DNA from: Candidatus Zixiibacteriota bacterium | Lineage (GTDB): Bacteria; Zixibacteria; MSB-5A5; UBA10806 | Direction of reading: 5' to 3' | Assembly: GCA_024641335.1 (NCBI GenBank) | Contig: JAHEDG010000026.1 | Span: forward strand, 3,093-38,265 | DNA: 35,173 nucleotides | Part shown: positions 15,998 through 24,507 of the stretch, in pieces | Position numbering within the stretch: position 1 is the first letter of the stretch | Layout: each line of letters begins with the position of its first letter | The notes under the pieces: model-generated | What the model was told of the DNA's origin: nothing | What the model saw: only the letters and a program-made list of their open reading frames with translations | Databases searched by the model: none | Program-made: the position numbers and the translations under genes

Positions 15998-17244
15998 TGA
16001 TACTGGTTTACCGGGTTCTGATAGTATTTGCGTTAGTAATCGCTTCGCCGTTTCTGATAATCAAGGCCCTATCAGGACGACACGGCATTAAAGAGAGGTT
16101 CGGTTTTATAGGAAAGCGAGGATCGTCCGGACGGCTGTTCTGGTTTCATGCCGCTTCGGTGGGAGAGTTGAAGGTACTCTCGGCGGTCATTCCTAAAATC
16201 CAGGAGATAGATCCAGATATAGATATCGCCATATCGACCACCACGATTACCGGTCGACGAAGAGCCCGGGAGATATTCAGCGATAAATGCCAGGTATTTC
16301 TCCAGCCTCTGGAGTTGAAATCGGCTATCCGTCGGACCCTGGAGACCTTGAAACCCGAAAAAATAATTATGGTCGAAACCGAGATCTGGCCTCTGTTGAT
16401 AACCGAGGGAGCCGATTTCGGAGCGGAGGTCGATTTGATCAATGGCAGACTGACCGCCGGATCATATCGCTGGTACAAAACGTTCAAACCATTTTTCGCC
16501 CCGGTTCTCAGAAGTTTCGGTTGTCTTCTGGTACAGACTGAAAACGACGCCGCGCGGTTTCGAAATATCGGAGCTGAGAATACAACCGTACTCGGAAATG
16601 TTAAGTATGATCAAATAGCAATAAACGGCGGCTGTGAAATTCAACCCCCGATTATCGATTCGGCCGGTGGGCTGGTTTTCGTGGCGGGATCTATCAGGAA
16701 GGGTGAAGACCGGATCTTCGCGGATCTTATCTCCGGAATTGTCAAAGAAAACCTGCCGGTGAAATTTGTCCTGGTGCCGAGGCACATGAAGGATGTAGTC
16801 CGATTAGGTACCCTGTTGGACGAACGCGGGATAGATTGCCGGCTTAGATCTGAATCCGAAAATGGGGAGGTTCTTTCCGCCCGTGTTCTGATAGTCGATA
16901 CGATGGGCGAATTATCAGCGTTTTACCGGATGGCTGATATCGCTTTCGTGGGAGGTTCGCTGGTTCCCATAGGCGGGCATGATCCGGTAGAGCCTGCCGC
17001 TCTCGGCAAACCGGCATTATTCGGTCCCTTTATGGATAACGCCAGAGAATCGGCCCGGGCGCTACTCGAATCCGGGGGAGCTCTGGAGGTCCGAAATGTC
17101 GAGGATCTGGTTGGTTTTATTAACAAAAGTCTAGCCGATAGAGATTACTTAATATCCATGGGAGCACGGGGCAAAATGACCATAGAGTCTCTCAAGGGCG
17201 CCTCAAAAAAAACGGCCGATATCTTAATGGGAGTTAGAAAATGA
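15997..17244 (+). CDS. waaA: 3-deoxy-D-manno-octulosonic acid (Kdo) transferase
   Basis: WaaA (KdtA), a GT30 enzyme anchored in the inner membrane by its N-terminal helix (about residues 3-25), adds Kdo from CMP-Kdo to lipid IVA. Seen in order: HGIKERFGF with the likely catalytic Glu33, WFHAASVGELK, ETEIWPLLI, GNVKYDQ, PRH, and FVGGSLVPIGGHDPVEPAALGKPALFGPFM. The 415-residue length is typical. Whether it adds one or two Kdo residues cannot be told. It overlaps its neighbours by one base (TGATG) and four bases (ATGA), so translation is coupled with lpxK. Confidence 0.95.
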   Translation: MILVYRVLIVFALVIASPFLIIKALSGRHGIKERFGFIGKRGSSGRLFWFHAASVGELKVLSAVIPKIQEIDPDIDIAISTTTITGRRRAREIFSDKCQVFLQPLELKSAIRRTLETLKPEKIIMVETEIWPLLITEGADFGAEVDLINGRLTAGSYRWYKTFKPFFAPVLRSFGCLLVQTENDAARFRNIGAENTTVLGNVKYDQIAINGGCEIQPPIIDSAGGLVFVAGSIRKGEDRIFADLISGIVKENLPVKFVLVPRHMKDVVRLGTLLDERGIDCRLRSESENGEVLSARVLIVDTMGELSAFYRMADIAFVGGSLVPIGGHDPVEPAALGKPALFGPFMDNARESARALLESGGALEVRNVEDLVGFINKSLADRDYLISMGARGKMTIESLKGASKKTADILMGVRK

Positions 17245-18212
17245 GAACGGTCATTCTGCTGCCGTTCACTTTGATCTATTATTTGATTATAAGTCTATGG
17301 GGCTTTTCCCGGCCTTTTACAAAGAAAGTCAAACTGCCCGCGCGGATTATTTCGGTCGGCAACATAACAGTCGGAGGTTCGGGGAAAACGTCCCTGACCG
17401 AATATATTGTTCGCGGGCTAATTGCCCGAGATAAAAAAACCGTGGTCGTTGCCAGAGGTTACGGGAGAAAAGGAAAGAACCCTGTTGTTGCGCGAGGCGA
17501 GGACGATTGCCGGTGGGAGGTCTGCGGCGACGAACCGGCTGCCCTGGTCAGAACGATTCCGGGATTGGAAGTTTATGTCGATTCCGATAAGACTAAGGCC
17601 GCGATCAGGGCAGTAAATAGCGGCTATAATTATATTGTTATCGACGATGGTTTTCAGCATAGGCGTTTGGCCAGAGATCTCGATATCGTCTGCCTCGACG
17701 GAAACAGGCCCTTCGGCAATGGCTGGCTCTTGCCTTCGGGACGGTTGAGAGAGCCTATTCGGTCGCTGCGCCGTTCGGATGCCATTGTCATATTTGATTC
17801 CGTCAGGATAGTCGATTTCGTTCAGAAGCTTCCCAATGGGATTCCGGTATTCTTCGCGACAAAGAAAATTGTCAATATCCGCGACGGTATGGGAGAGACT
17901 GTTAACTTAGCCGAAAGGAAAGTTTTCGGATTTTGCGGTCTGGGCAACCCTGAATCATTCCGGAAAAGCCTGGCCGAATCAGGCGGCGAGATCATCGGAT
18001 TTCGCGCGTTCAGGGATCATAATATCTACGATTCGGTGGATATTCGGCGAATTGTTGATGAAGCGGAAAAGTCATCCGCGGAATATATTATCACGACATT
18101 AAAGGATTTTGTCAAAATTGGAAATATCTGGCGGGGATCTATGCCCCTATATTATCTTGAGATAATGATCGAATTGGACAGAGAACGGGATTTTTTCGAG
18201 TTGATCGGCTGA
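17241..18212 (+). CDS. lpxK: Tetraacyldisaccharide 4'-kinase LpxK
   Basis: LpxK phosphorylates the 4' position of the lipid A disaccharide at the cytoplasmic face of the inner membrane. The 323-residue protein has an N-terminal hydrophobic anchor (about 3-22), the Walker A motif GNITVGGSGKTSL (40-52), VVARGYGRK, GDEPAAL, and IDDGFQHRRLARDLDIVCLD, all canonical. The ATG overlaps the waaA stop by four bases, and its own TGA overlaps the nadB ATG by one base. Confidence 0.95.
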   Translation: MRTVILLPFTLIYYLIISLWGFSRPFTKKVKLPARIISVGNITVGGSGKTSLTEYIVRGLIARDKKTVVVARGYGRKGKNPVVARGEDDCRWEVCGDEPAALVRTIPGLEVYVDSDKTKAAIRAVNSGYNYIVIDDGFQHRRLARDLDIVCLDGNRPFGNGWLLPSGRLREPIRSLRRSDAIVIFDSVRIVDFVQKLPNGIPVFFATKKIVNIRDGMGETVNLAERKVFGFCGLGNPESFRKSLAESGGEIIGFRAFRDHNIYDSVDIRRIVDEAEKSSAEYIITTLKDFVKIGNIWRGSMPLYYLEIMIELDRERDFFELIG

Positions 18213-19819
18213 TGAACTACGATTGCGACATACTGGTAATTGGTTCGGGTATCGGCGGCCTTTATTTCGCGCTTCAGGCCGCCCGGTTCGGCAAAGTGGC
18301 TGTGGTTACCAAAAAATCGAGATGGGAAGCGGCTACCAATCTTGCCCAGGGAGGTATCGCCTCGGTCATGTCCGCCATCGATAGTTACGATGCGCATATA
18401 GAGGATACAATTAATGTCGGTTCGGGATTATGCGATCGGAAGATTGTTGAGAAGGTAGTCAAGGCAGGCCCCGAATGTGTGAACAAGCTCTACCAACTCG
18501 GCGTGGAGTTTTCCAAAAAATCCGAAAAGGACGAGTTCGAATTGGGCAGGGAAGGCGGGCATTCGCATAAACGAGTGGTTCACGCAGCCGATTTTACCGG
18601 CCGGGCTATAGAGCAGGCGCTCATAAAAGCCACACGGGACCATGAAAACATCCAGATATTCGAGCATCATAGCGCCGTAGACCTGATCACTCAACATCAT
18701 TTGGGCAGTGAATCGGAGGCTGGAGAGCCGGTTTGTTTCGGAGCCTATGTCTTCGATACCGAAGAAGGGAATGTCGATATTTTCAAGTCGAAGATCACCA
18801 TGCTGGCCACAGGCGGAGGCGGCCGGATGTATCTGCACAACACCAATCCCGATATCGCTACCGCCGATGGTATCGCGATGGCTTACCTGGCCGGAGCGCG
18901 GATCGGCAATCTGGAATTCGTGCAGTTCCATCCCACTACTCTCTACGAGCCGAAAGACTCGTCATTCCTGATTTCTGAGGCGGTGCGGGGCGAAGGCGGC
19001 CGGCTGATTTTGAAATCAGGCGAACCGTTTATGAAAAAATACCATCCCAGGGGAGAATTGGCTCCCAGAGATATTGTGGCCAGGGCTATAGACTCGGAAT
19101 TAAAGCGCACCGGCGATTATTATGTTTATCTCGACGTCACCCATCTCGGCCGCGTCTTTTTGCAAAATCGTTTCCCGACTATATACGAAAAATGCATGAG
19201 CATTGGTATCGATATAGCGAAAACCCCGATTCCGGTTGTCCCGGCCGCTCATTATTTTTGCGGTGGGGTGGTTACCGACGATTTCGGACGAACCGATATC
19301 AAAAATCTCTACGCCTGCGGCGAGGTCGCTATGACCGGGATGCACGGGGCCAACAGGCTGGCCTCCAACTCGCTTCTGGAAGCGGTTGCTTTCGCCGAGT
19401 TCGCGTCTGAAAATCTCGAAACCGAATTTTCCAGGGCTATGCCTCCTCCTCTGGAAATCCCGGCCTGGGATGAATCGGGGGTATTCGATTCGGAGGAATG
19501 GGTGATTGTCTCCCATGATTCCTCCACACTGAAAAATTTAATGTGGGATTATGTCGGCATTGTCCGTTCCGATAACCGTCTGCGGAAAGCCAGGGAAAGA
19601 TGCCATTTGATGTACAGCGATATAATCGACTTTTACCGCCAGAACCCGGTTCGTTCCGATGTCATCGAATTGCGTAATATCGCTATCGCTTCAGGACTTC
19701 TGATAGAATGCGCGCTTAAAAGAAAAGAATCTCGAGGTCTCCACTACAACCTGGATTACCCGGAAAAGGACGATAAAAACTTCCTTCATAATACGATTAT
19801 CAAGCGAGGGGAAATTTGA
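18212..19819 (+). CDS. nadB: L-aspartate oxidase NadB
   Basis: NadB oxidises L-aspartate to iminoaspartate, the first step of de novo NAD synthesis, using FAD. It shows the N-terminal dinucleotide motif [16 protein letters not shown], the FAD-linked NLAQGGIAS segment, [36 protein letters not shown], and [13 protein letters not shown], ending with the family C-terminus [14 protein letters not shown]. The 535-residue length is normal. nadA and nadC are not nearby. The one-base overlap with lpxK and four-base overlap with guaA tie NAD and GMP synthesis to the lipid A transcript, which is unusual. Confidence 0.95.
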   Translation: MNYDCDILVIGSGIGGLYFALQAARFGKVAVVTKKSRWEAATNLAQGGIASVMSAIDSYDAHIEDTINVGSGLCDRKIVEKVVKAGPECVNKLYQLGVEFSKKSEKDEFELGREGGHSHKRVVHAADFTGRAIEQALIKATRDHENIQIFEHHSAVDLITQHHLGSESEAGEPVCFGAYVFDTEEGNVDIFKSKITMLATGGGGRMYLHNTNPDIATADGIAMAYLAGARIGNLEFVQFHPTTLYEPKDSSFLISEAVRGEGGRLILKSGEPFMKKYHPRGELAPRDIVARAIDSELKRTGDYYVYLDVTHLGRVFLQNRFPTIYEKCMSIGIDIAKTPIPVVPAAHYFCGGVVTDDFGRTDIKNLYACGEVAMTGMHGANRLASNSLLEAVAFAEFASENLETEFSRAMPPPLEIPAWDESGVFDSEEWVIVSHDSSTLKNLMWDYVGIVRSDNRLRKARERCHLMYSDIIDFYRQNPVRSDVIELRNIAIASGLLIECALKRKESRGLHYNLDYPEKDDKNFLHNTIIKRGEI

Positions 19820-21354
19820 CCCACGGTAAAAAAATACTGATTGTCGATTACGGATCGCAGTATACCCAGCTCATCGCCCGGCGAATACGCGAGCACAATG
19901 TGTATTCGGAAATAGTCACCTGCCGTCACGAATTCTCCGAATACGATTTCGGCGATGTCGCCGGCATAATATTATCCGGCGGGCCGTCGTCGGTGCACGA
20001 TAAAGGGGCCCCGAAACTCGATATGAATCTTATCGATATCGGCCTGCCTGTTCTCGGAGTCTGCTACGGCCTGCATCTGATAGCTAAAAATTTGGGCGGG
20101 ATTGTAGGTAAATCCAAACAGCGAGAATACGGGCGGGCGATAATGACCGTATCCGATCCCGATAAATTGTTTAAAGGATTGGACGCTCGAAGCCAGGTAT
20201 GGATGAGCCACGGCGATCATGTTGAGAAACTCCCGCTTGGTTTTGAAAAAATCGGTTCAACCCCCAATGTCGAATACACCGCCTTTTCCGACGCCGGCCG
20301 AAATATCTACTGTGTGCAATTCCATCCCGAAGTAGCTCATACGGAGCAGGGAAACCGAATCCTGAAAAATTTCCTATTCGATATCTGCGGCTGCAAAGCC
20401 GATTGGTCGCCGATGTCGTTCATTGACAGCGCGGTTAACGATATCCGCGAAACCGTCGGCGGCGGCAAAGTCATCTGCGCCCTCTCCGGCGGGGTCGATT
20501 CGTCGGTTGTGGCCATGCTTTTGAATAAGGCCATAGGCAAACAATCGGTATCGGTGTTTATCGATAACGGCCTTCTGCGTCTCAACGAAGCCAGGCAGGT
20601 CAGGGACGCCTGCGGAAAATTCGGCCTTAATCTTCGAGCCATCGACTCCTCCGCGTTTTTCCTGCGGCGGCTTAAAGGGGTAGCAGATCCGGAAATGAAA
20701 CGTAAGAAGATCGGACGGGCCTTCATCGAGGTTTTCAGCGCCGAAGCCAAAAAAATCGGCAAAGCCAAATTTCTGGCGCAGGGGACGTTGTACCCCGATC
20801 TGATCGAATCGGTCTCGTTCAAGGGACCGTCGGCCACCATCAAGACCCATCATAACGTCGGCGGACTGCCCAAACGGATGCGCCTCAAGCTGATCGAACC
20901 GTTAAAGGAGCTTTTCAAAGACGAGGTCCGGGCTGTCGGACGGACACTCGGGCTGCCCCCTGAATTCATCGATCGTCATCCGTTCCCGGGGCCGGGGTTG
21001 GCGGTCAGGATCTTAGGGGCGGTCACTCCCGAGCGGCTGCGGATTTTGAGGGAGGCTGATCATATCTTCATCTCTGAACTGCGTAATCATAATCTGTATC
21101 ACGAGACCTGGCAGGCGCTGGCGGTGCTGTTGCCGGTTAGGTCGGTCGGTGTCATGGGTGATGAGCGCACCTATGAAAACGTGGTTGCCCTGCGCGCGGT
21201 AACGTCATTGGACGCCATGACCGCTGACTGGGCGCGTTTGCCCGACGATTTTCTGGCCCATGTCTCGAACAGGATAATCAACGAGGTTAAGGGGATCAAC
21301 CGAGCGGTCTATGATATCTCGTCCAAACCCCCGGCGACGATCGAGTGGGAATAA
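19816..21354 (+). CDS. guaA: GMP synthase (glutamine-hydrolysing)
   Basis: GuaA converts XMP to GMP with ATP and glutamine. The class I amidotransferase domain (about 1-195) has the nucleophile Cys83 in GVCYGLH, and His170 and Glu172 in VQFHPEVAH. The ATP-pyrophosphatase domain has the P-loop LSGGVDSS (about 223-230), and the C-terminal dimerisation domain ends in PPATIEWE. Length 512 is typical. The residue four after Cys83 is His, where class I amidotransferases normally have Gln (GVCYGMQ in E. coli). The start is TTG at 19816 in a TTGA overlap with nadB, with GAGGGG just upstream. Confidence 0.96.
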   Translation: MTHGKKILIVDYGSQYTQLIARRIREHNVYSEIVTCRHEFSEYDFGDVAGIILSGGPSSVHDKGAPKLDMNLIDIGLPVLGVCYGLHLIAKNLGGIVGKSKQREYGRAIMTVSDPDKLFKGLDARSQVWMSHGDHVEKLPLGFEKIGSTPNVEYTAFSDAGRNIYCVQFHPEVAHTEQGNRILKNFLFDICGCKADWSPMSFIDSAVNDIRETVGGGKVICALSGGVDSSVVAMLLNKAIGKQSVSVFIDNGLLRLNEARQVRDACGKFGLNLRAIDSSAFFLRRLKGVADPEMKRKKIGRAFIEVFSAEAKKIGKAKFLAQGTLYPDLIESVSFKGPSATIKTHHNVGGLPKRMRLKLIEPLKELFKDEVRAVGRTLGLPPEFIDRHPFPGPGLAVRILGAVTPERLRILREADHIFISELRNHNLYHETWQALAVLLPVRSVGVMGDERTYENVVALRAVTSLDAMTADWARLPDDFLAHVSNRIINEVKGINRAVYDISSKPPATIEWE

Positions 21355-21404
21355 GAGAATATCCTCGCCGTAGATCTTGAGCACGCCAGGCTTCTGACTA
21401 TAAA

Positions 21405-21437
21405 GAAAAAGGGGGCAGGTCAATTACTCCCGCCCCC
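21405..21437 (-). terminator. Rho-independent terminator of the DUF4242 gene
   Basis: GGGGGCAGG (21411-21419) pairs with CCCGCCCCC (21429-21437) with one mismatch. On the minus strand it is followed by TTTTTCTTTA (complement of 21401-21410), right after the DUF4242 stop. It may also stop guaA transcription from the other side, although the plus strand lacks a T-run. Confidence 0.75.
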
Positions 21438-21446
21438 CGATTTACG

Positions 21447-21698
21447 CTATTCGCCGCTCTTTACTTCAATAAGTCGGTCGGCTACTATACCGTGAGCTTC
21501 CTTGTGCACAGTGGCCGCGGCCTCCTTGTTCGGAGCCTCACAAAGGCAAAACACTTTTCCTTCGGCTTCGTTGTACCAGTATTTTAAGTATTTTACTCCG
21601 TGCTTGCCCTGTACTTCAAGATCCTTCCTGTGGGCCTCGATCAGGCCTTTGGCTGTCAAGCCGTCGACCTTTTCGTGAATATCCATGAATAATGGCAT
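21447..21698 (-). CDS. DUF4242 domain-containing small protein
   Basis: This 83-residue protein has the pattern of the DUF4242 family (MPLFMDIHEKVDGLTAKGLIEAH...VKYLKYWYNEAEGKVFCLCEAPNKEAA...HGIVADRLIEV), a ferredoxin-like fold. One actinobacterial relative has been described as nickel-binding. The conserved His residues (HEKVDG, EAHRKD, KEAHG) and CLC could bind metal, but the function is not established. There is a strong AAGGAGG ribosome site eight bases before the ATG and a clean terminator after it. It appears to be a monocistronic, well-expressed gene. Confidence 0.85.
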   Translation of the reverse strand: MPLFMDIHEKVDGLTAKGLIEAHRKDLEVQGKHGVKYLKYWYNEAEGKVFCLCEAPNKEAAATVHKEAHGIVADRLIEVKSGE

Positions 21699-22081
21699 TT
21701 TCGGTAACCTCCTTAACTAAGGTTTAGCGAGATTCGCGAATTGTTTTGAAAACGATTCTGATTCGCATTAGCAACAACATAATATGTTATACTAATAACA
21801 TCCTATATAGATCCACAAGATATTTTTAATATTAAAACAGATAACTGGTTCCGTAATAATATTATTGGGACGTTTTATAGGGAAGTTGTGAATTTGGCGG
21901 GAGTCTTCGACTCCTGTCCAATGAACTGCCTCAGGATATGTGGATATTTCAGTAAATATTAGAATTACCCGTATTGTTCCGGATCGGCTTTCCCCCGATC
22001 TGCTATCAAATTGATATTTTCCAAAACCCCGTTGCCATATTCGTTCCGGAAAGCTATCTTATCGGTATCCAGGGAGGTGTT
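21699..22081. other. Intergenic region between DUF4242 and RidA genes with an operator-like palindrome
   Basis: 383 bases of AT-rich DNA between divergent genes. ATGTTAT (21784-21790) and ATAACAT (21795-21801) form a perfect 7-base inverted repeat with a four-base spacer, lying 86-103 bases before the DUF4242 ATG, as a regulator site might. No gene was identified. An open frame reaches from 21974 into ridA, but the true RidA start is 22082. Confidence 0.35.
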
Positions 22082-22471
22082 ATGATCAGAAGAAATATCT
22101 CGTCCGGTTCACCGTTCGAGGGGGAGATCGGTTTCTCCCGGGCGGTGCGGATCGGCAATGAAATCGCGGTATCGGGAACGGCCCCAATAGCGCCGGACGG
22201 TACAGTCGCCTATCCGGGCGATCTTTACGCTCAAACCAGGTATTGTCTGGAGATAATGGAAGAAGCGATCCAAAGGGGCGAAGGGCGGCTTGATGACGTA
22301 ATCCGAACCCGCATTATGCTGACCGATATCTCGAGATGGAAAGAAGCGGCCAAAGCCCACGGAGAGTTCTTCGCCGATATCAAACCGGCCAGCACTTTTG
22401 TCGAGGTTAAAGCTTTGATTAATCCCGACTGGTTGGTCGAAATAGAAGCGGATTGCTATATAAAGGAATAA
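22082..22471 (+). CDS. RidA family protein (reactive intermediate deaminase)
   Basis: This 129-residue protein is a member of the YjgF/YER057c/UK114 family, which hydrolyses reactive enamine/imine intermediates such as 2-aminoacrylate. The N-terminal RRNISSGSPFEGEIGFSRAVRIGNEIAVSGTAP, the catalytic Arg in DDVIRTRIMLTD, and the closing VEVKALINPDWLVEIEADCYI fit the family, which forms trimers. Start: GGGAGGT lies just before the ATG at 22082. The frame continues 36 codons upstream without a credible start or family similarity. It appears to be a single-gene unit. Confidence 0.9.
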   Translation: MIRRNISSGSPFEGEIGFSRAVRIGNEIAVSGTAPIAPDGTVAYPGDLYAQTRYCLEIMEEAIQRGEGRLDDVIRTRIMLTDISRWKEAAKAHGEFFADIKPASTFVEVKALINPDWLVEIEADCYIKE

Positions 22472-22602
22472 TGTCCGTCGATCGATCAAAAACTGCCTGA
22501 GCTTGGTTACCGCTAACGTTAGGCATATTAACAAGATAGGCGAGATATAAATAGTCCCATGATCATTCTTGTTAAATTTTGAAAAGCCCGCATGATCTAT
22601 TG

Positions 22603-22633
22603 TTGACAGGACAACTCGTATATTCAAGATAAT
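22603..22633 (+). promoter_or_regulatory. Putative promoter of the two-CW gene
   Basis: TTGACA (22603-22608), a 19-base spacer and GATAAT (22628-22633), about 75 bases before the ATG at 22708. The spacer is longer than ideal, so this is moderate support only. Confidence 0.45.
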
Positions 22634-22707
22634 ATACTATATGGTCGATATTCCCATCAATTAAATCCAATTAGTACTTTTTTTAGTAAACTAGAAGGAG
22701 AGAGAAG

Positions 22708-22977
22708 ATGAAAAACAACTGTTGGGAATTCAAGAAGTGCGGCCGTGAAGCCGGCGGCTCCAAGACAGGCGAATTCGGTATCTGCCCTGCGGCTATGGAT
22801 ATAATGTCAAACGGCACAAATAGCGGCAGGAACGGAGGCCGTTACTGCTGGAAGATCGCCGGCACGTTTTGCGGTGGCAAAGTCCAGGGTTCGTGGGCCT
22901 CGAAAATGACCAATTGCACGGCGTGCGAATTTTATCAAATTGTAAAGAAAGAAGAAGGGGCCGCCTGCGTGGTCTGA
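22708..22977 (+). CDS. Small Cys-rich two-CW domain protein
   Basis: This 89-residue cytoplasmic protein has the Cys-Trp pattern known as a two-CW domain: NCWEFKKCGRE near the start, GICPA, YCWKIAGTFCGG and NCTACEFY near the end. The eight or so cysteines suggest metal or iron-sulfur binding or redox sensing. The domain often accompanies sensor proteins elsewhere, but here it stands alone. The ribosome site AGAAGGAGAG is strong. A terminator follows directly, so it is a short monocistronic unit. The function is unknown. Confidence 0.82.
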   Translation: MKNNCWEFKKCGREAGGSKTGEFGICPAAMDIMSNGTNSGRNGGRYCWKIAGTFCGGKVQGSWASKMTNCTACEFYQIVKKEEGAACVV

Positions 22978-22988
22978 TCGCGAAATGG

Positions 22989-23024
22989 ACGCGGTCGGAA
23001 TTCTAATAAACCGGCCGCGTTTTT
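22989..23024 (+). terminator. Rho-independent terminator after the two-CW gene
   Basis: ACGCGGTCGG (22989-22998) pairs with CCGGCCGCGT (23011-23020), with one G-T pair, followed by TTTT. It lies 11 bases after the stop. Confidence 0.85.
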
Positions 23025-23145
23025 AGTATTGATTATCTTTCTTCTCCAATTTTCGTATTTTTGCCAGGATCCATATCGCCGGACTACGGTTGTCATCGTG
23101 AAAAAGGGCTTTTATATTTGGGCGAAATTCCATAAGTTGGTTACC

Positions 23146-23616
23146 ATGATTACTGCCCAGATACCCGGTTTCGGTTCGATCGAACTAAAATACCTTGTCA
23201 GCGATTATTCCGGCACATTGGCTGTCGATGGCAGATTGGTAGTTGGTGTCAGGGAGAAACTGATTCAGCTTTCCGAATCACTCGAAATATTTATCGTGAC
23301 GGCCGATTCTTACGGTTACGCCGAAGATGAGCTAAAAGAGGTCAAATGCAAGGTTCACCGACTGACCGAATCTCATGAAGCCAAACAGAAGGAGCGTTTC
23401 ATACGCAAACTCGGCGCTGAACATGTTTTCGCCATGGGCAACGGCAACAATGACTGGCTGATGCTCAAAAGAGCCAGGATCGGAGCTGCGGTTTGCCTAT
23501 CAGAGGGGGTCTCGACCGAAGCGCTCAAATCGGCCGATATCTTCCTTCATTCCGGGTTGGAGACGCTCAATCTTCTGCTCAACACCAGGCGTCTTATAGC
23601 TTCGCTGCGATTTTAG
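23146..23616 (+). CDS. HAD-family soluble P-type ATPase-like phosphatase
   Basis: This 156-residue cytoplasmic protein resembles the stand-alone P-domain phosphatases once grouped as soluble P-type ATPases. HAD motif I is DYSGTL (Asp20 nucleophile, with Ser22 where classical HADs have Asp and P-type ATPases Thr). Motif II is IVTAD, a Lys in KERFIRKLG serves as motif III, and motif IV is MGNGNND. Start: the frame is open from 23029, but the ATG at 23146 gives the family-like N-terminus MITAQIPGFGSIELKYLVSDYSGT. The upstream part looks non-coding and lies just behind a terminator. No strong ribosome site is visible. The natural substrate is unknown. It ends 12 bases before the SDR gene. Confidence 0.82.
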   Translation: MITAQIPGFGSIELKYLVSDYSGTLAVDGRLVVGVREKLIQLSESLEIFIVTADSYGYAEDELKEVKCKVHRLTESHEAKQKERFIRKLGAEHVFAMGNGNNDWLMLKRARIGAAVCLSEGVSTEALKSADIFLHSGLETLNLLLNTRRLIASLRF

Positions 23617-23628
23617 GGAGGAAAACTG

Positions 23629-24384
23629 ATGATACAATTCAAGGGTAAAGCGGCCTTAATTACCGGAGGATCGAGAGGTATCGGGGCGGAAACCGCCCGG
23701 ATGTTCGCTGAATTAGGAGCCGATGTGGCTATCAATTATCTCTCCAGCCCCGGACAGGCGGAAAAAGTCAAAGCTGATATCGAGAAGATCGGCCGAAAAT
23801 GCCTGATGGTCAAGGCCGATATCGGCAACCGAGCCGATTGCGATAATCTGGTCAAGGCCACTGTATCGGAGTTCGGCAAGATCGATATTCTGGTCAATAA
23901 CGCGGGAATCTGGAACGAGGCGGCCATCGAAAATATGACCGACGAGATATTAGACCGCCTGCTCGATATTAATCTTAAGGGCTGTTTTTACACTACCTCG
24001 GCTACGGTTCCATATATGAAAAAACAAAAATCCGGCAATATAATCTTTGTCTCATCGACCGCCGGCCAGCGGGGAGAAGCCTGGCATTCCCACTATGCGG
24101 CCTCGAAAGGGGCCTTGATATCCATGACCAAATCGCTTTGTCCCGAACTCGCTCCAGGCGGTATCAGGGTAAACTGTGTGGCGCCCGGCTGGGTCGATAC
24201 GGATATGTCGCATGACGCTTTGATCGGTCCCGACGGACCCCGATATCTTTCTTATATCCCTTTGGGGCGAGCGGCTACCGCCCGCGAACTGGCGGCTCCC
24301 ATAGTTTTCATGGCCTCGGATTGGGCCGGGTTTATCGATGGCGAGGTCCTGAATGTCAACGGCGGCGCCGTACTGGTCGGATGA
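23629..24384 (+). CDS. SDR family oxidoreductase (3-oxoacyl-ACP reductase FabG-like)
   Basis: This 251-residue classical short-chain dehydrogenase shows TGGSRGIGAE (residues 12-21), VNNAGIW (89-95), FVSSTAG with the catalytic Ser near 142-143, and YAASK with Tyr156 and Lys160. The C-terminus GEVLNVNGGAVLVG is typical of FabG-like enzymes. It could serve fatty acid synthesis or another ketoreduction. There are no other fab genes around it, so the substrate remains open. GGGAGG stands before the ATG. It is probably co-transcribed with the HAD gene. Confidence 0.9.
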   Translation: MIQFKGKAALITGGSRGIGAETARMFAELGADVAINYLSSPGQAEKVKADIEKIGRKCLMVKADIGNRADCDNLVKATVSEFGKIDILVNNAGIWNEAAIENMTDEILDRLLDINLKGCFYTTSATVPYMKKQKSGNIIFVSSTAGQRGEAWHSHYAASKGALISMTKSLCPELAPGGIRVNCVAPGWVDTDMSHDALIGPDGPRYLSYIPLGRAATARELAAPIVFMASDWAGFIDGEVLNVNGGAVLVG

Positions 24385-24427
24385 TCTTATTTATGTCATC
24401 CATCAACCTGATTTCAGACCTTTATAG

Positions 24428-24456
24428 TTGACTTACAAATGGCCAGTGAATATTTT
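24428..24456 (+). promoter_or_regulatory. Promoter of the polyprenyl synthase gene
   Basis: TTGACT (24428-24433), a 17-base spacer and TATTTT (24451-24456) predict a start near 24463 and a leader of about 45 bases. Confidence 0.55.
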
Positions 24457-24507
24457 CGGTAATACGGTGGTGGAATAGCTGAGCTAACAGTTCTTACGGG
24501 AAGTTTG

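Noticed and set aside
21735-21775. Possible Fur box upstream of the DUF4242 gene
   Set aside because: Only loose similarity to GATAATGATTATC on one half; too weak to claim.
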